Below, one piece after another: positions 8,605 through 18,222 of a DNA stretch of 64,000 nucleotides (position 1 is the stretch's first letter; each line of letters opens with the position of its first letter). Under the pieces are notes generated by a model. The model was not told where the DNA came from and did no database searches. It was given only the letters and a program-made list of their open reading frames with translations. Source of the stretch: Sulfitobacter sp. SK012 (GTDB lineage Bacteria > Pseudomonadota > Alphaproteobacteria > Rhodobacterales > Rhodobacteraceae); the NCBI RefSeq assembly GCF_003352085.1, contig NZ_CP025804.1, positions 744,001 to 808,000 of the forward strand, written 5' to 3'. A program made the position numbers and the translations under genes.

Positions 8605-10218
8605 ATGGACTATGTGAAGCTAATCGCGCTCGGTCTTGTTACCTTCTTTTCTGCGTTGGCAACAAGTTGGGCGCATGACCTTGCCTATCAAATCCATGCG
8701 TTCTTGATTATGGTCATCGCGTTTGTAATGTTCATTTGGGTCTTGCGCCGCACAGACGAGCCAGTGCGAGCCGTTAACCAAGATGCCTACTTTGATGGTG
8801 TTATACGTGCAGGCGTGATTGCCACAGCTTTTTGGGGCATCGCCGGTTTTCTAGTCGGGACGTTTATCGCGTTCCAACTGGCGTTTCCGGTATTGAACTT
8901 TGACTGGGCGCAACCCTATGCGAACTTTGGTCGCCTGCGCCCTTTGCACACCAGTGCGGTGATTTTTGCTTTTGGTGGCAACGCGCTGATTGCGACATCG
9001 TTCTATGTTGTACAACGCACCAGTGCTGTGCGCCTCTGGGGCGGTAACACGGGGTGGTTTGTTTTTTGGGGATACCAGCTCTTTATCGTGCTGGCCGCAA
9101 CCGGCTACCTACTGGGGGCAACTCAGTCCAAAGAATACGCAGAACCCGAATGGTACGTCGACATCTGGCTGACAATCGTTTGGTTGGCTTATCTGGCGGT
9201 TTTCTTGGGAACGATCATCAAACGCCGTGAAAAGCATATCTACGTCGCCAACTGGTTCTATCTCTCCTTTATCATCACTGTGGCGATGCTACATTTGGTC
9301 AACAACTTGTCCGTGCCCGTGTCGATCTGGGGCTCCAAATCTGTGCAGGTCTTTTCGGGCGTCCAAGACGCTATGACCCAGTGGTGGTATGGCCACAACG
9401 CTGTGGGCTTTTTCCTGACGGCGGGTTTCCTCGGGATGATGTACTACTTCGTGCCAAAGCAGGCAGAGCGTCCGGTTTATAGCTACAAACTGTCGATCAT
9501 TCACTTCTGGTCACTGATCTTTCTTTATATTTGGGCGGGTCCGCACCACTTGCACTACACCGCTCTCCCTGACTGGGCCTCTACACTTGGCATGGTATTT
9601 TCGATCGTGCTTTGGATGCCCAGTTGGGGCGGTATGATCAACGGCTTGATGACGCTGCAAGGCGCGTGGGACAAGTTGCGCACCGATCCGATCATGCGGA
9701 TGTTTGTTCTGGCACTTGGGTTCTACGGCATGTCCACATTCGAGGGTCCGATGATGTCGATCCGTGCGGTCAACAGCCTGTCGCATTATACAGACTGGAC
9801 CATCGGCCACGTACATTCCGGTGCCTTGGGTTGGAACGGCATGATTACCTTTGCTTGCTTATACTTCCTGACGCCAAAGCTGTGGGGCCGAAAGCAAATG
9901 TACTCCATGCCTGCGATCAGCTGGCACTTTTGGCTCGCCACGCTTGGCATCGTTTTGTACGCGGCATCCATGTGGGTCACCGGTATTATGGAAGGCCTGA
10001 TGTGGCGCGAGGTTGACGACCAAGGTTTCCTTGTGAACAGCTTTGCTGACACCGTTTCCGCCAAGTTCCCGATGTATGTCGTGCGTGGACTGGGTGGCGT
10101 GATGTTCCTATCAGGTGCGCTGATCATGTGCTGGAACATGTGGATGACCATTCGCGGGGCAACACCCGTGACCACGACCGTTCCCAACCGAAACCCAACC
10201 GCCGTTCCGGCAGAATAA
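8605..10218 (+). CDS. ccoN: cbb3-type cytochrome c oxidase subunit I
   Basis: Catalytic haem-copper subunit of the high-affinity cbb3 terminal oxidase, in the inner membrane. The 537-residue protein has about 12-14 membrane segments. It shows the [13 protein letters not shown] low-spin haem His region, [11 protein letters not shown] for the CuB His and cross-linked Tyr, and [12 protein letters not shown] with further haem ligands near residue 398. Length is normal. It heads ccoNOQP, with a start 78 bases after an FNR box, so expression should rise when oxygen falls. Confidence 0.98.
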   Translation: MDYVKLIALGLVTFFSALATSWAHDLAYQIHAFLIMVIAFVMFIWVLRRTDEPVRAVNQDAYFDGVIRAGVIATAFWGIAGFLVGTFIAFQLAFPVLNFDWAQPYANFGRLRPLHTSAVIFAFGGNALIATSFYVVQRTSAVRLWGGNTGWFVFWGYQLFIVLAATGYLLGATQSKEYAEPEWYVDIWLTIVWLAYLAVFLGTIIKRREKHIYVANWFYLSFIITVAMLHLVNNLSVPVSIWGSKSVQVFSGVQDAMTQWWYGHNAVGFFLTAGFLGMMYYFVPKQAERPVYSYKLSIIHFWSLIFLYIWAGPHHLHYTALPDWASTLGMVFSIVLWMPSWGGMINGLMTLQGAWDKLRTDPIMRMFVLALGFYGMSTFEGPMMSIRAVNSLSHYTDWTIGHVHSGALGWNGMITFACLYFLTPKLWGRKQMYSMPAISWHFWLATLGIVLYAASMWVTGIMEGLMWREVDDQGFLVNSFADTVSAKFPMYVVRGLGGVMFLSGALIMCWNMWMTIRGATPVTTTVPNRNPTAVPAE

Positions 10219-10230
10219 GGAGCCAGGATC

Positions 10231-10956
10231 ATGGGTATCTTAAACAAACATAAAATTCTTGAGAAAAGTCCGACCTTGCTTTTGACCTTCTCACTGTTGG
10301 TCGTGACAATCGGGGGGGTTGTGGAAATTGCACCGTTGTTCTGGTTGGAAAATACGATCGAGGAGGTAGAAGGCGTTCGCCCGTACAGCCCGCTGGAATT
10401 GACCGGTCGCGATATCTACATTCGCGAAGGGTGCTACACCTGCCACAGCCAGATGATCCGCCCGATGCGCGATGAAGTCGAACGGTATGGGCATTACTCA
10501 CTGGCTGCGGAGTCGATGTATGATCACCCGCACCAATGGGGGTCCAAACGTACGGGGCCAGATTTGGCACGAGTTGGTTTGCGCTATTCGGATGCCTGGC
10601 ATGTCGATCACCTTATGGATCCACAGTCGGTCGTGCCCGAGAGCATCATGCCAAGCTATGCGTTCTTAGCGGACGTCGAGATTGAAGCGAAACATATTGA
10701 AGCGCTGCTTAAGACCCATCGTTTTGTGGGCGTGCCATATAGTGACGAACAGATCGAACAGGCGGCAGCTGATTTCGAGGTGCAAGCCGAGCCGGATGAA
10801 GATTGGGATGGGCTCGTTGAACGCTACCCTGGTGCCGCAGTATCCAATTTTGACGGGCAGCCGGAACTTACGGAAATGGATGCCTTGATCGCTTATCTTC
10901 AGATCTTGGGCACTATGGTCGACTTTTCAACATTCACCCCAGATGCAAGCCGATAG
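10231..10956 (+). CDS. ccoO: cbb3 oxidase mono-haem cytochrome c subunit II
   Basis: Membrane-anchored mono-haem cytochrome c that passes electrons from CcoP to CcoN. The 241-residue protein has one N-terminal transmembrane anchor (about 12-35). The haem motif CYTCH is near residue 69, followed by [10 protein letters not shown] as in all CcoO, and a probable Met ligand lies in [10 protein letters not shown]. It starts 12 bases after ccoN with AAGGAG upstream. Confidence 0.98.
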   Translation: MGILNKHKILEKSPTLLLTFSLLVVTIGGVVEIAPLFWLENTIEEVEGVRPYSPLELTGRDIYIREGCYTCHSQMIRPMRDEVERYGHYSLAAESMYDHPHQWGSKRTGPDLARVGLRYSDAWHVDHLMDPQSVVPESIMPSYAFLADVEIEAKHIEALLKTHRFVGVPYSDEQIEQAAADFEVQAEPDEDWDGLVERYPGAAVSNFDGQPELTEMDALIAYLQILGTMVDFSTFTPDASR

Positions 10957-10965
10957 GAGGCACCG

Positions 10966-11205
10966 ATGGAAACCTATACCTTCTTACGTGAACTTGCCGA
11001 CAGCTGGGTGTTGGTCGCCATGTTTGGCTTTCTGATAGCAGCCTATATTTGGGCCTTCTTGCCGAGTCAGAAACAAGCACGCGAGGACGCAAGTTTGATC
11101 CCGTTTCGCAATGAAGAGGCAGCTAAATCTCCCTGCAATGGGGCGTGCAACGACTGCGCAGCCAAACGCCTAAGTGAACAGTTGAAAGGACAACCCAATG
11201 TCTGA
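10966..11205 (+). CDS. ccoQ: cbb3 oxidase subunit CcoQ with cysteine tail
   Basis: Small single-span subunit that stabilises the cbb3 complex. Residues 1-35 (METYTFLRELADSW and a hydrophobic helix) and the IPFRNEE stretch match Rhodobacterales CcoQ. At 79 residues it is longer than common 50-65-residue forms because of a hydrophilic tail with three cysteines, C57-x3-C61-x2-C64. The tail would lie on the cytoplasmic side if topology is typical; metal binding is my inference only. It overlaps ccoP by 8 bases, implying translational coupling. Confidence 0.92.
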   Translation: METYTFLRELADSWVLVAMFGFLIAAYIWAFLPSQKQAREDASLIPFRNEEAAKSPCNGACNDCAAKRLSEQLKGQPNV

Positions 11206-12061
11206 TCTTAAGGTTGACGAAGAAACAGGTGTTGAAACCACTGGTCACGTCTGGGACGGTATCGAAGAGCTGAACAACCCGCTGCCGCGCTGGTGGCTTT
11301 GGACGCTGTATGCCTGCATTGTTTGGGCAATAGCCTATTCGATTGCCTATCCTGCGTGGCCGATGCTGTCAGGGGCCACGTCTGGCGTTCTTGGCTATTC
11401 GTCACGCGGCGAAGTCGCCGAAGACATCGCCGCACATGAGGCCAAAAACCAAGGCCTTGTCGTTGAATTTGCCGCCGTTGAACTGGCTGCCTTGGACCCA
11501 GCCAGCGATCTGAATCGGTATGCTGTTGCGCGTGGCGGGTCTGTGTTTCGCGCCCAATGCAGCCAATGTCACGGCTCGGGTGCTGCGGGTGGTGTCGGCT
11601 ATCCGAATTTACTTGATAACGACTGGCTATGGGGCGGTGATATGGACAATATCACCCATTCCATCCGCCACGGTATCCGCAACGACACCGACGACGACGC
11701 GCGCTATTCCGAAATGCCCGCCTTTAGCGAGATTTTGGAAACCGAAGAAATAGACGCAATTGTCGAATATGTCACAAGCCTGTCCATGCCGGAATTTGAT
11801 GCAGGCATGGCTGAAATGGGTACTGTGTTATTTCAGGACAATTGCGCATCGTGTCATGGCGAGAAGGCAACGGGGGACCGTGATTTGGGCGCACCCAACC
11901 TTGCCGATGCAATCTGGCTTTATGGTGGGGATAGGGAGGCTTTGAAATACACAGTTGAGAACGCCCGCTTTGGGGTCATGCCCGCGTGGGGGCAACGTCT
12001 TACCGATGCCGACGTTCGCGCTGTTTCTGTCTACGTGCATTCCTTGGGAGGAGGCGAGTAG
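11198..12061 (+). CDS. ccoP: cbb3 oxidase di-haem cytochrome c subunit III
   Basis: Di-haem c subunit that accepts electrons from soluble cytochrome c or the bc1 complex. The 287-residue protein has the conserved N-terminal GHVWDGIEELNNPLPRWW, a transmembrane segment near 32-55, and two c-type haem sites, CSQCH near 121 and CASCH near 212. Met ligands are likely in SEMPAF and GVMPAW. It ends the operon and is followed by a strong terminator at 12103-12148. Confidence 0.98.
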   Translation: MSDLKVDEETGVETTGHVWDGIEELNNPLPRWWLWTLYACIVWAIAYSIAYPAWPMLSGATSGVLGYSSRGEVAEDIAAHEAKNQGLVVEFAAVELAALDPASDLNRYAVARGGSVFRAQCSQCHGSGAAGGVGYPNLLDNDWLWGGDMDNITHSIRHGIRNDTDDDARYSEMPAFSEILETEEIDAIVEYVTSLSMPEFDAGMAEMGTVLFQDNCASCHGEKATGDRDLGAPNLADAIWLYGGDREALKYTVENARFGVMPAWGQRLTDADVRAVSVYVHSLGGGE

Positions 12062-12102
12062 GCAGCAAAGGCCCCTAATCTTAATTGATTTTGCGGCCTC
12101 AT

Positions 12103-12148
12103 CCCCGAAACGAACCTGTTCGCAACACTTTCGTTTCGGGGCTTTTCT
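12103..12148 (+). terminator. Intrinsic terminator of ccoNOQP
   Basis: A perfect 12-bp stem (CCCCGAAACGAA at 12103-12114, TTCGTTTCGGGG at 12130-12141) with a 15-base loop is followed by a T-rich tail. It ends right where the FNR box of the next operon begins. Confidence 0.9.
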
Positions 12149-12162
12149 TTGACTCAGATCAA
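12149..12162. promoter_or_regulatory. FNR box upstream of ccoG
   Basis: TTGACTCAGATCAA differs from the perfect FNR palindrome at one half-site base. It lies 53 bases before the ccoG start and immediately after the ccoP terminator, so ccoGHIS has its own FNR-type promoter. Confidence 0.85.
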
Positions 12163-12215
12163 GGCACCAGGATGTTGGCTTGACTAAGGTGAAAATGCGA
12201 ACAGGAACCTAGATC

Positions 12216-13619
12216 ATGTCAAGCCAGTCACTTTATGCTGCTCAAGAGCCAGTTTTCCCGCGTCGGGTGAAGGGCAAATTTCGCAATCTGAAGTGGTGGA
12301 TCATGGCCGTGACGCTCGGTATCTATTATTTGACGCCATGGATTCGATGGGACCGCGGACCTAATTTGCCGGATCAGGCGGTTTTGGTAGACATGGCAAG
12401 CCGACGGTTTTACTTTTTCTGGATCGAAATATGGCCGCACGAATTCTATTTCGTCGCTGGTCTATTGATCATGGCAGGGCTTGGGCTATTCTTGTTCACT
12501 TCCGCCTTGGGGCGCGTCTGGTGTGGCTATACGTGCCCGCAGACAGTGTGGACGGACCTGTTTATTCTAGTTGAGCGTTGGATCGAGGGAGACCGCAATG
12601 CGCGTGTGCGTCTGTACCACGGAGAATGGAATATTCGGAAGTGGCGCTTGCGTCTTACTAAATGGGTCGTCTGGCTCGCGATTGCAGTTGCAACCGGCGG
12701 CGCATGGGTTTTCTATTTTACGGATGCACCAACACTTTTGCGCGACTTAGGTAATTACTCGGCCCATCCCGTCGCCTATGGAACCATCGCAATTTTAACA
12801 GCAACAACATTTCTGTTCGGTGGTTTTGCACGCGAACAAATCTGCATTTACGCCTGCCCGTGGCCACGCATTCAGGCCGCAATGATGGATCCCGACACGA
12901 TTACAGTCGCATACCGTGACTGGCGCGGTGAAGAGCGCGGAAAGAAACATGAGAACAAGACCGGGGACTGCATCGATTGCATGGCTTGCGTTAACGTTTG
13001 CCCTATGGGGATCGACATTCGCGACGGGCAACAGATGGAATGCATTACCTGTGCATTGTGCATCGATGCCTGTGATGATGTGATGGGCAAGATCGGTAAG
13101 CCGCGCGGCTTGATCGATTATTTGGCACTGTCCGACGAACCTGCCGAACGTGCGGGCACGCCAGCCACGCCGATTTGGAAACACGTCCTTCGGCCTCGAA
13201 CGCTGCTTTATACGGCAATGTGGGTGTCGATTGGAGTGGGCCTTCTCTATGCGCTGTTCATTCGCACGGACTTGGAACTGGCGGTCAGTCCGGTGCGTAA
13301 TCCAACCTATGTGTTGCAATCGGACGGCGCTGTGCGCAACATTTATGACATCCGACTACGCAACAAGACGGGTGATGCTCGTATCCTACATCTGAGCCTG
13401 ACCAGTGACGAGATATTGCGGATTGATCTAGAGGGCCGCGATGGTCTGCGACAGCTCGAAATTCCTGCAGATACAACCATCCTGCAACGGGTTTATGTCA
13501 CCGCGCGCCCCAATGATGCAGCCGCGTCACTTCATATAACTGATTTGACCTTTTGGGTTGAAGATCTCGATGCAAACGTGCGCGCAAACCAAGCCACCAC
13601 ATTCAACGGGAGAGAATAA
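12216..13619 (+). CDS. ccoG: cbb3 oxidase assembly protein CcoG (RdxA/FixG)
   Basis: Membrane ferredoxin-like protein implicated in Cu(II) reduction during cbb3 assembly. The 467-residue protein has several membrane helices. It shows GYTCPQTVWTD near residue 107, the YACPWPRIQ motif near 213, and two [4Fe-4S] motifs, CIDCMACVNVCP near 250 and CITCALCIDACD near 271. A C-terminal Ig-like FixG domain follows. It is first of ccoGHIS and overlaps ccoH by one base in TAATG. Confidence 0.97.
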   Translation: MSSQSLYAAQEPVFPRRVKGKFRNLKWWIMAVTLGIYYLTPWIRWDRGPNLPDQAVLVDMASRRFYFFWIEIWPHEFYFVAGLLIMAGLGLFLFTSALGRVWCGYTCPQTVWTDLFILVERWIEGDRNARVRLYHGEWNIRKWRLRLTKWVVWLAIAVATGGAWVFYFTDAPTLLRDLGNYSAHPVAYGTIAILTATTFLFGGFAREQICIYACPWPRIQAAMMDPDTITVAYRDWRGEERGKKHENKTGDCIDCMACVNVCPMGIDIRDGQQMECITCALCIDACDDVMGKIGKPRGLIDYLALSDEPAERAGTPATPIWKHVLRPRTLLYTAMWVSIGVGLLYALFIRTDLELAVSPVRNPTYVLQSDGAVRNIYDIRLRNKTGDARILHLSLTSDEILRIDLEGRDGLRQLEIPADTTILQRVYVTARPNDAAASLHITDLTFWVEDLDANVRANQATTFNGRE

Positions 13620-14071
13620 TGATCAAGGAAATCAAAGGGTGGCATGTTTTGACCTGTTTCTGTTTGGCCTTTGGGGTGATTGTCTCAGTGAACCTTACGC
13701 TGGCCTATAATGCGGTGCGCACGTTTCCGGGGTTAGAAGTCAAAAATTCCTACGTTGCCAGCCAGTTTTTTGATGAAAATCGCGTAGCGCAAATGGCGCT
13801 CGGCTGGGACGTATCAGCAAAGCTGAATGGCCAGGTTCTGTCCCTTTTCATCCTTGAAAACGGCGTGGCCATCGCACCAGTGATTGAGACGGCAACGTTT
13901 GGGCGGGCAACACATGTAGGCCAAGATGAAGCCCTTGCGTTTGAATTTGATGGGCAGGCACTACGTGCGGTCATTCAGGGTGAGGATGGAAATTGGAACC
14001 TGCGATTGCGGGCGCGCTCGGATGATGGAACCCTATTTGAACAGCGCATCATCGTTGAGGTCGCATCATGA
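13619..14071 (+). CDS. ccoH: cbb3 oxidase assembly protein CcoH (FixH)
   Basis: A 150-residue single-span FixH-family protein that associates with CcoN during assembly and works with CcoI. An N-terminal membrane helix near 9-30 begins GWHVLTCFCLAFGVIVS. It is followed by a beta-rich periplasmic domain including YNAVRTFPGLEV and LGWDVSAKL. It is coupled to ccoG (TAATG) and to ccoI (ATGATG overlap). Confidence 0.95.
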   Translation: MIKEIKGWHVLTCFCLAFGVIVSVNLTLAYNAVRTFPGLEVKNSYVASQFFDENRVAQMALGWDVSAKLNGQVLSLFILENGVAIAPVIETATFGRATHVGQDEALAFEFDGQALRAVIQGEDGNWNLRLRARSDDGTLFEQRIIVEVAS

Positions 14072-16185
14072 TGTCTGCCTGCCCTGCCTGTGCTGCGGCT
14101 CCTTTGGCTGAAGACATCGCGTTAGCATGCCCCACTTTGCAGTTCTCACTGCCGACAATTCATTGTGCCGCATGCATCGGCAAAATCGAGCGCGGATTGA
14201 ACATTTTGGCTGGTGTGCGATCTGTGCGCGTGAACTTATCCATGAAACGCTTGTCGATTGAGGGGGCCGTTGACCCCAAACAGATCGAAGCTGCTTTATC
14301 TGATTTGGGCTTTGAGGCTTATCCCCTCGACCTGGATGCGCTGAATGCTGCGCGCGACGATCAAGGCAAGACCCTTTTACTTCGTATGGCAGTGGCAGGC
14401 TTTGCAATGATGAACGTTATGCTTTTGTCAGTCGCTGTATGGTCTGGCGCAGCCGATGCCACCCGCGACCTATTTCATCTCATTTCTGCGATGATTGCTT
14501 TGCCAGTTGTCGCTTTTTCAGGTCAGCCGTTTTTCCAAAACGCATGGAGTGCACTGCGCGTCCGTCGTTTAAACATGGATGTTCCCATATCACTGGCCAT
14601 TTTTCTTGCCGCTGGCATGTCATTGTTCGAGACTCTCAATGGGGGGGCGCATGCCTATTTTGACGCGGCCCTCTCGCTTACGTTCTTTTTGTTGATTGGC
14701 CGCTATATGGACCATCAAACCCGTAGTGCTGCGCGCTCTGCAGCCAAGGAGTTAACGGCGCTCGAGGTGCAAACCGCCGAGCGTTTGACAGGGGACAGCA
14801 CGCAAACCATCAGCGTTCAAAATCTGTCGATTGGGGACGTGGTCTTGGTTGCGGCAGGGTCTCGGGTTCCTGTGGATGGCGAGCTTATGTCTGAGGCAGC
14901 ATTGATGGATCGTTCTTTGCTGACGGGTGAAAGCGCCGCGATCACCGCAAAGGCAGGGGACGCCTTACAATCAGGCGAGATCAACCTTGGCGCACCTCTG
15001 CATTTGCGCGCGACGGCAGTCGGTGAAGATACGTCGTTGCGACGCATGGCTGCTCTTATCGAAACGGCTGAAAACGGTCGCAACAGCTATACCGCATTAG
15101 CGGATCGCGCTGCGCAAATTTATGCACCGGCGGTGCATTTATTGGCTTTGGCAGCGTTCATTGGCTGGGTTGCCGTTACAGGCGATATGCGCGTGGCGCT
15201 TAATGTCGCCATAGCGGTTCTCATCATTACCTGCCCTTGCGCGTTGGGCCTTGCCGTCCCTGCTGTGTCAACAGCAGCCATCAGCAGGCTATTTTCCGAA
15301 GGTTTTCTTGTCAAACATGCGACCGCCTTAGAACGCTTGGCCGAGGTCGATCATATCGTGTTTGACAAGACCGGCACATTGACCACTGCCTCAGTGGATC
15401 TGTCTGGCGTTCTGTCCAATCTAGACAAAGCGATAGCAAAGTCACTTGCACAAGCCTCCCAGCATCCTTTGTCCAAAGCACTGGTCGCAGTGAGCCGCGA
15501 TGTGACCGCTGCCAAGGTCACGGATATAGTGGAAACGACAGGACAAGGCATTCAGGGGATACATGGGGATACACCTGTAAGGCTAGGCCGTGGCAGCTGG
15601 TTGGGCGCTGAGTTCACAGGGTTTGGTCTGAAGATAGGTGACACCCCCGCCCAACAGATCGAAGTGTCCGAAAGCCTGCGCGAAGGCGTGTTTGAAGCCT
15701 TAAACGCAGTGACACTGGGCTGTGAAATCGTGACAGGGGACAGTGAAGGACCCGCGATGAATGTTGCAAATCGACTTTCGTTACCGGTTACATTCAAAGC
15801 ACTGCCCAAAAATAAGCTGGATCGTTTGAAGACACTGACCCAACAGGGACACCGAGTTCTTATGGTTGGTGACGGGCTGAACGATACCGCTGCACTTGTG
15901 GCGGCACATGCCTCAATTGCGCCGTCAACTGCGCTTGAAGCGTCGCGCAATGCGGCCGACGTTGTTGCTCTTAAGTCAAGCTTTGCAGCAATTCCATTGG
16001 TCTTAAGCGTTGCACGGGCAAGCCGTAGCCTGTCGAAACAAAACTTCACTATCGCAGCACTTTATAACTGCATTGCCGTACCCATCGCTTTGGCTGGTTT
16101 CGCGACACCTTTGGCAGCCGCACTCGCGATGTCTGCCTCGTCAATAACTGTTCTTTTAAATTCTCAAAGAATAAGGTTCGTATGA
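14068..16185 (+). CDS. ccoI: Copper-translocating P-type ATPase CcoI (FixI)
   Basis: P1B-type ATPase that exports copper for the cbb3 CuB centre. The 705-residue protein has an N-terminal Cys cluster (CPACAAAP), an HMA-like domain with HCAACIGK near residue 32, the membrane metal site TCPCALGLA, phosphorylation motif DKTGTLT, the HP motif in QASQHPLSKA and hinge MVGDGLNDTAAL. This fits the FixI/CopA2 class, with slow Cu(I) export for oxidase assembly rather than detoxification. It overlaps ccoH and ccoS by 4 bases each. Confidence 0.97.
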   Translation: MMSACPACAAAPLAEDIALACPTLQFSLPTIHCAACIGKIERGLNILAGVRSVRVNLSMKRLSIEGAVDPKQIEAALSDLGFEAYPLDLDALNAARDDQGKTLLLRMAVAGFAMMNVMLLSVAVWSGAADATRDLFHLISAMIALPVVAFSGQPFFQNAWSALRVRRLNMDVPISLAIFLAAGMSLFETLNGGAHAYFDAALSLTFFLLIGRYMDHQTRSAARSAAKELTALEVQTAERLTGDSTQTISVQNLSIGDVVLVAAGSRVPVDGELMSEAALMDRSLLTGESAAITAKAGDALQSGEINLGAPLHLRATAVGEDTSLRRMAALIETAENGRNSYTALADRAAQIYAPAVHLLALAAFIGWVAVTGDMRVALNVAIAVLIITCPCALGLAVPAVSTAAISRLFSEGFLVKHATALERLAEVDHIVFDKTGTLTTASVDLSGVLSNLDKAIAKSLAQASQHPLSKALVAVSRDVTAAKVTDIVETTGQGIQGIHGDTPVRLGRGSWLGAEFTGFGLKIGDTPAQQIEVSESLREGVFEALNAVTLGCEIVTGDSEGPAMNVANRLSLPVTFKALPKNKLDRLKTLTQQGHRVLMVGDGLNDTAALVAAHASIAPSTALEASRNAADVVALKSSFAAIPLVLSVARASRSLSKQNFTIAALYNCIAVPIALAGFATPLAAALAMSASSITVLLNSQRIRFV

Positions 16186-16352
16186 TGAATGTGCTTGTTG
16201 TCCTGATCCCCGTCTCGCTTGTTCTTGGGGCTGTCGGTCTTATTGCCTTTTTGTGGACCGTGCGGTCTGATCAGTACGATGACGCGCTCGGCAACGCAGC
16301 CCGCATTCTTCTGGATGATGACAATAACAAACCGGCCGATTCAGAAAATTAG
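16182..16352 (+). CDS. ccoS: cbb3 oxidase maturation protein CcoS
   Basis: A 56-residue single-span protein, needed in other species for cofactor insertion into CcoN. The N-terminus is one membrane helix (VLVVLIPVSLVLGAVGLIAF) followed by LWTVRSDQYDD, the conserved CcoS block, and an acidic tail. The ATG at 16182 overlaps the ccoI stop; the ATG at 16185 is an alternative. Position as the last gene of ccoGHIS supports the call. Confidence 0.94.
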   Translation: MMNVLVVLIPVSLVLGAVGLIAFLWTVRSDQYDDALGNAARILLDDDNNKPADSEN

Positions 16353-16580
16353 CTCGGTCTACAATTCGTCTGGCAATGTCTGGTTTTGGGTAGCAGCACC
16401 GGAGCGTTGATTGTCGAGACTGTTGGATGGTCAGGGCCGGGGTTTCAGGAGGCGTTTTGTTTGCATCCCCAGATCGGTCATTCGTGCATTACGCAGCAAC
16501 TGTCAGTATGGACTCAAATCCGCCATTCCTTGCTCAAAACATTGATGACTTCTTAGCGCGCAAGGCCTGCGCTACAACCA

Positions 16581-17069
16581 TCATCGTCGTCGGCGCGCAA
16601 GGATATGAGCTGTGGAAACTAAAGCAGTCCAAATTGGCAATAGTACTGGCCAGCCGATCAGAGCAAGCGGAAAGACCAATGCCCCTGCTCCAATCGCGAC
16701 GAAATCACGTGTCTGAAAACCATCCAAGAACAGGTCTGGAGCAAGCCCGATGGCGCTTCCAACCATTCCGGCAAACGTTGCGGTTACAACACCACCGAAT
16801 ATAGCAAGAAGCCAACCGAGGAAGCCGGTTCTGCCAAATAAGCCGGACAGAATGTGTCCGGCAAGCGCACCACCCAAACCCATCGCTATCAAATAACGAA
16901 CTATCAGACCAATCGGCAGGTTTGACCAATCTGCATCTGCGATCTCACCCAAATCTTCAAACACCAGCGCCAAGAACAACAACATACTGGATAAAGCCAG
17001 CACTATTGTAACCGCCGACATCCGCCCGTTGGTCCTACTATTTCCAGTCTCTTTGTTTTCCGTGTCCAT
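16581..17069 (-). CDS. Hypothetical four-span membrane protein
   Basis: I do not recognise a family. The chosen ATG at 17069 (MDTENKETG) gives 162 residues with four hydrophobic segments rich in Gly and Ala, and a basic C-terminus (ARRRR). The frame stays open upstream to 17195, but that extension looks non-coding. It is the last of three leftward genes after the DUF2092 gene. Small Gly-rich spans and lack of charged motifs give no hint of activity. Confidence 0.65.
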   Translation of the reverse strand: MDTENKETGNSRTNGRMSAVTIVLALSSMLLFLALVFEDLGEIADADWSNLPIGLIVRYLIAMGLGGALAGHILSGLFGRTGFLGWLLAIFGGVVTATFAGMVGSAIGLAPDLFLDGFQTRDFVAIGAGALVFPLALIGWPVLLPIWTALVSTAHILARRRR

Positions 17070-17221
17070 TAAAGTGCTCGCGAATGAGGCCAGTTCTAGC
17101 AATGTTTGCCGAACTTGATGTTTGACGCAGCTAACACCAGCAAACACTCGTAGCTGCACCAAACTTGAGTGTTGGCTGGAGTTCATCAGCGGCATGCTAA
17201 CAGTCAGCTTTTATGAACGTC

Positions 17222-17419
17222 TTAGTTCCGTCGGTTGTTCCGCCGAGCTACGCCGGCCACGCTTACCGGTGTCAGGGGGCGTCCGACTTCAGCTTCAGCG
17301 CTCGAAACAGGGCCTTGGATGCCCGGAACACCTACCCGTTCTCCGATCTCCAATCCGCCAGCTCCCAAGATGAGCGTGAGCACGATCAGCCCAAGTCTTT
17401 TTGATACTCTCATTGTCAT
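17222..17419 (-). CDS. Small exported protein downstream of DUF2092 gene
   Basis: A 65-residue frame with a signal-like N-terminus (KRLGLIVLTLILGAGG) followed by GRPLTPVSVAGVARR near residue 46. I recall the PLTPVSVAGVARR motif from small proteins next to DUF2092 genes, which are usually longer; here the frame stops soon after, so it may be truncated. It overlaps the DUF2092 stop in ATGA, supporting coupled translation. Function is unknown. Confidence 0.6.
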   Translation of the reverse strand: MTMRVSKRLGLIVLTLILGAGGLEIGERVGVPGIQGPVSSAEAEVGRPLTPVSVAGVARRNNRRN

Positions 17420-18222
17420 TCTCCCGTCTTAAAGTGGCCTGGCAGTTCGCTCATCTTAGTAGCGAGGTCAGCCGCGTCGATTTGTGTGGCATTTGTCGTA
17501 TTTTCGAATGCAAACCCATCTTTTTTTGCGTCGCCTCCGGTCATCCAGTTGTTGAATTGGATGCTATATTGCGGCCCACCGGCGATATCCTTGGACGTTA
17601 CAACATACTTGCATGGATAGGGCCTGTCGCCATGAGCGACCCAAATCTGCCAGTCAATCTCGGCGGTTCTGAAGGCAAAGAAATCACATTCAACGCCCCC
17701 GATTACACCGCTGCCCAAATCCTTCAAATCGGTTACGCCCTCCATCAACCGATCATAGGGGTTGGAGAGCAAAAACTGTGCTGCCGGTGGCGATCGGTCA
17801 AGTTTAGTCTCCATCATATCGATCAGATCATCAATCGAGCCAGGGGCATTAATCTGCAGGTAAACATTTGCCGATTTGCCGAGCAACGTTAGAGATTTTC
17901 CATCAAAGAATGTCTCTGTATCCACAAACCCGCTTGAGCGGGTCGTATGGATATTCCCGGGTCGGTCCAGTGAAACTGTTCCCGAACTGTTCAGAGCGAG
18001 ACGTTGGTCTTCCTTCGTAATGACTTCCAAACTGGCATCATACTCAAATGAAATGGCATCCTGAGACGCGATATAGTCCGACATGGCTTTCAAAAGGGAC
18101 TTGGCATCTGCTTCGTCCGCAGCAACCGCAGTGGGACCAATTGCCCCCAACACCAAAACCAGTGCGGGACCAGACCAAGCGCCTCTTACAGCCGAAAGAA
18201 AGTTCCTAGGTATCCATTTCAT
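17416..18222 (-). CDS. DUF2092 exported protein
   Basis: A 268-residue protein with a signal peptide (cleavage probably after AVAA near residue 35) and a LolA/VioE-like beta fold expected for DUF2092. Recognisable features are the LLKAMSDYIASQ start, the beta-strand repeats and the paired Cys in GGVECDFFAF and RPYPCKYVV. DUF2092 proteins are predicted periplasmic and their function is not established. The ATG at 18222 is the only start with a full signal peptide. It heads a small leftward operon. Confidence 0.85.
   Translation of the reverse strand: MKWIPRNFLSAVRGAWSGPALVLVLGAIGPTAVAADEADAKSLLKAMSDYIASQDAISFEYDASLEVITKEDQRLALNSSGTVSLDRPGNIHTTRSSGFVDTETFFDGKSLTLLGKSANVYLQINAPGSIDDLIDMMETKLDRSPPAAQFLLSNPYDRLMEGVTDLKDLGSGVIGGVECDFFAFRTAEIDWQIWVAHGDRPYPCKYVVTSKDIAGGPQYSIQFNNWMTGGDAKKDGFAFENTTNATQIDAADLATKMSELPGHFKTGE

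Noticed and set aside
16427..16804. 125-residue plus-strand frame
   Set aside because: It overlaps a membrane protein on the other strand that has clear hydrophobic segments; this frame has none.
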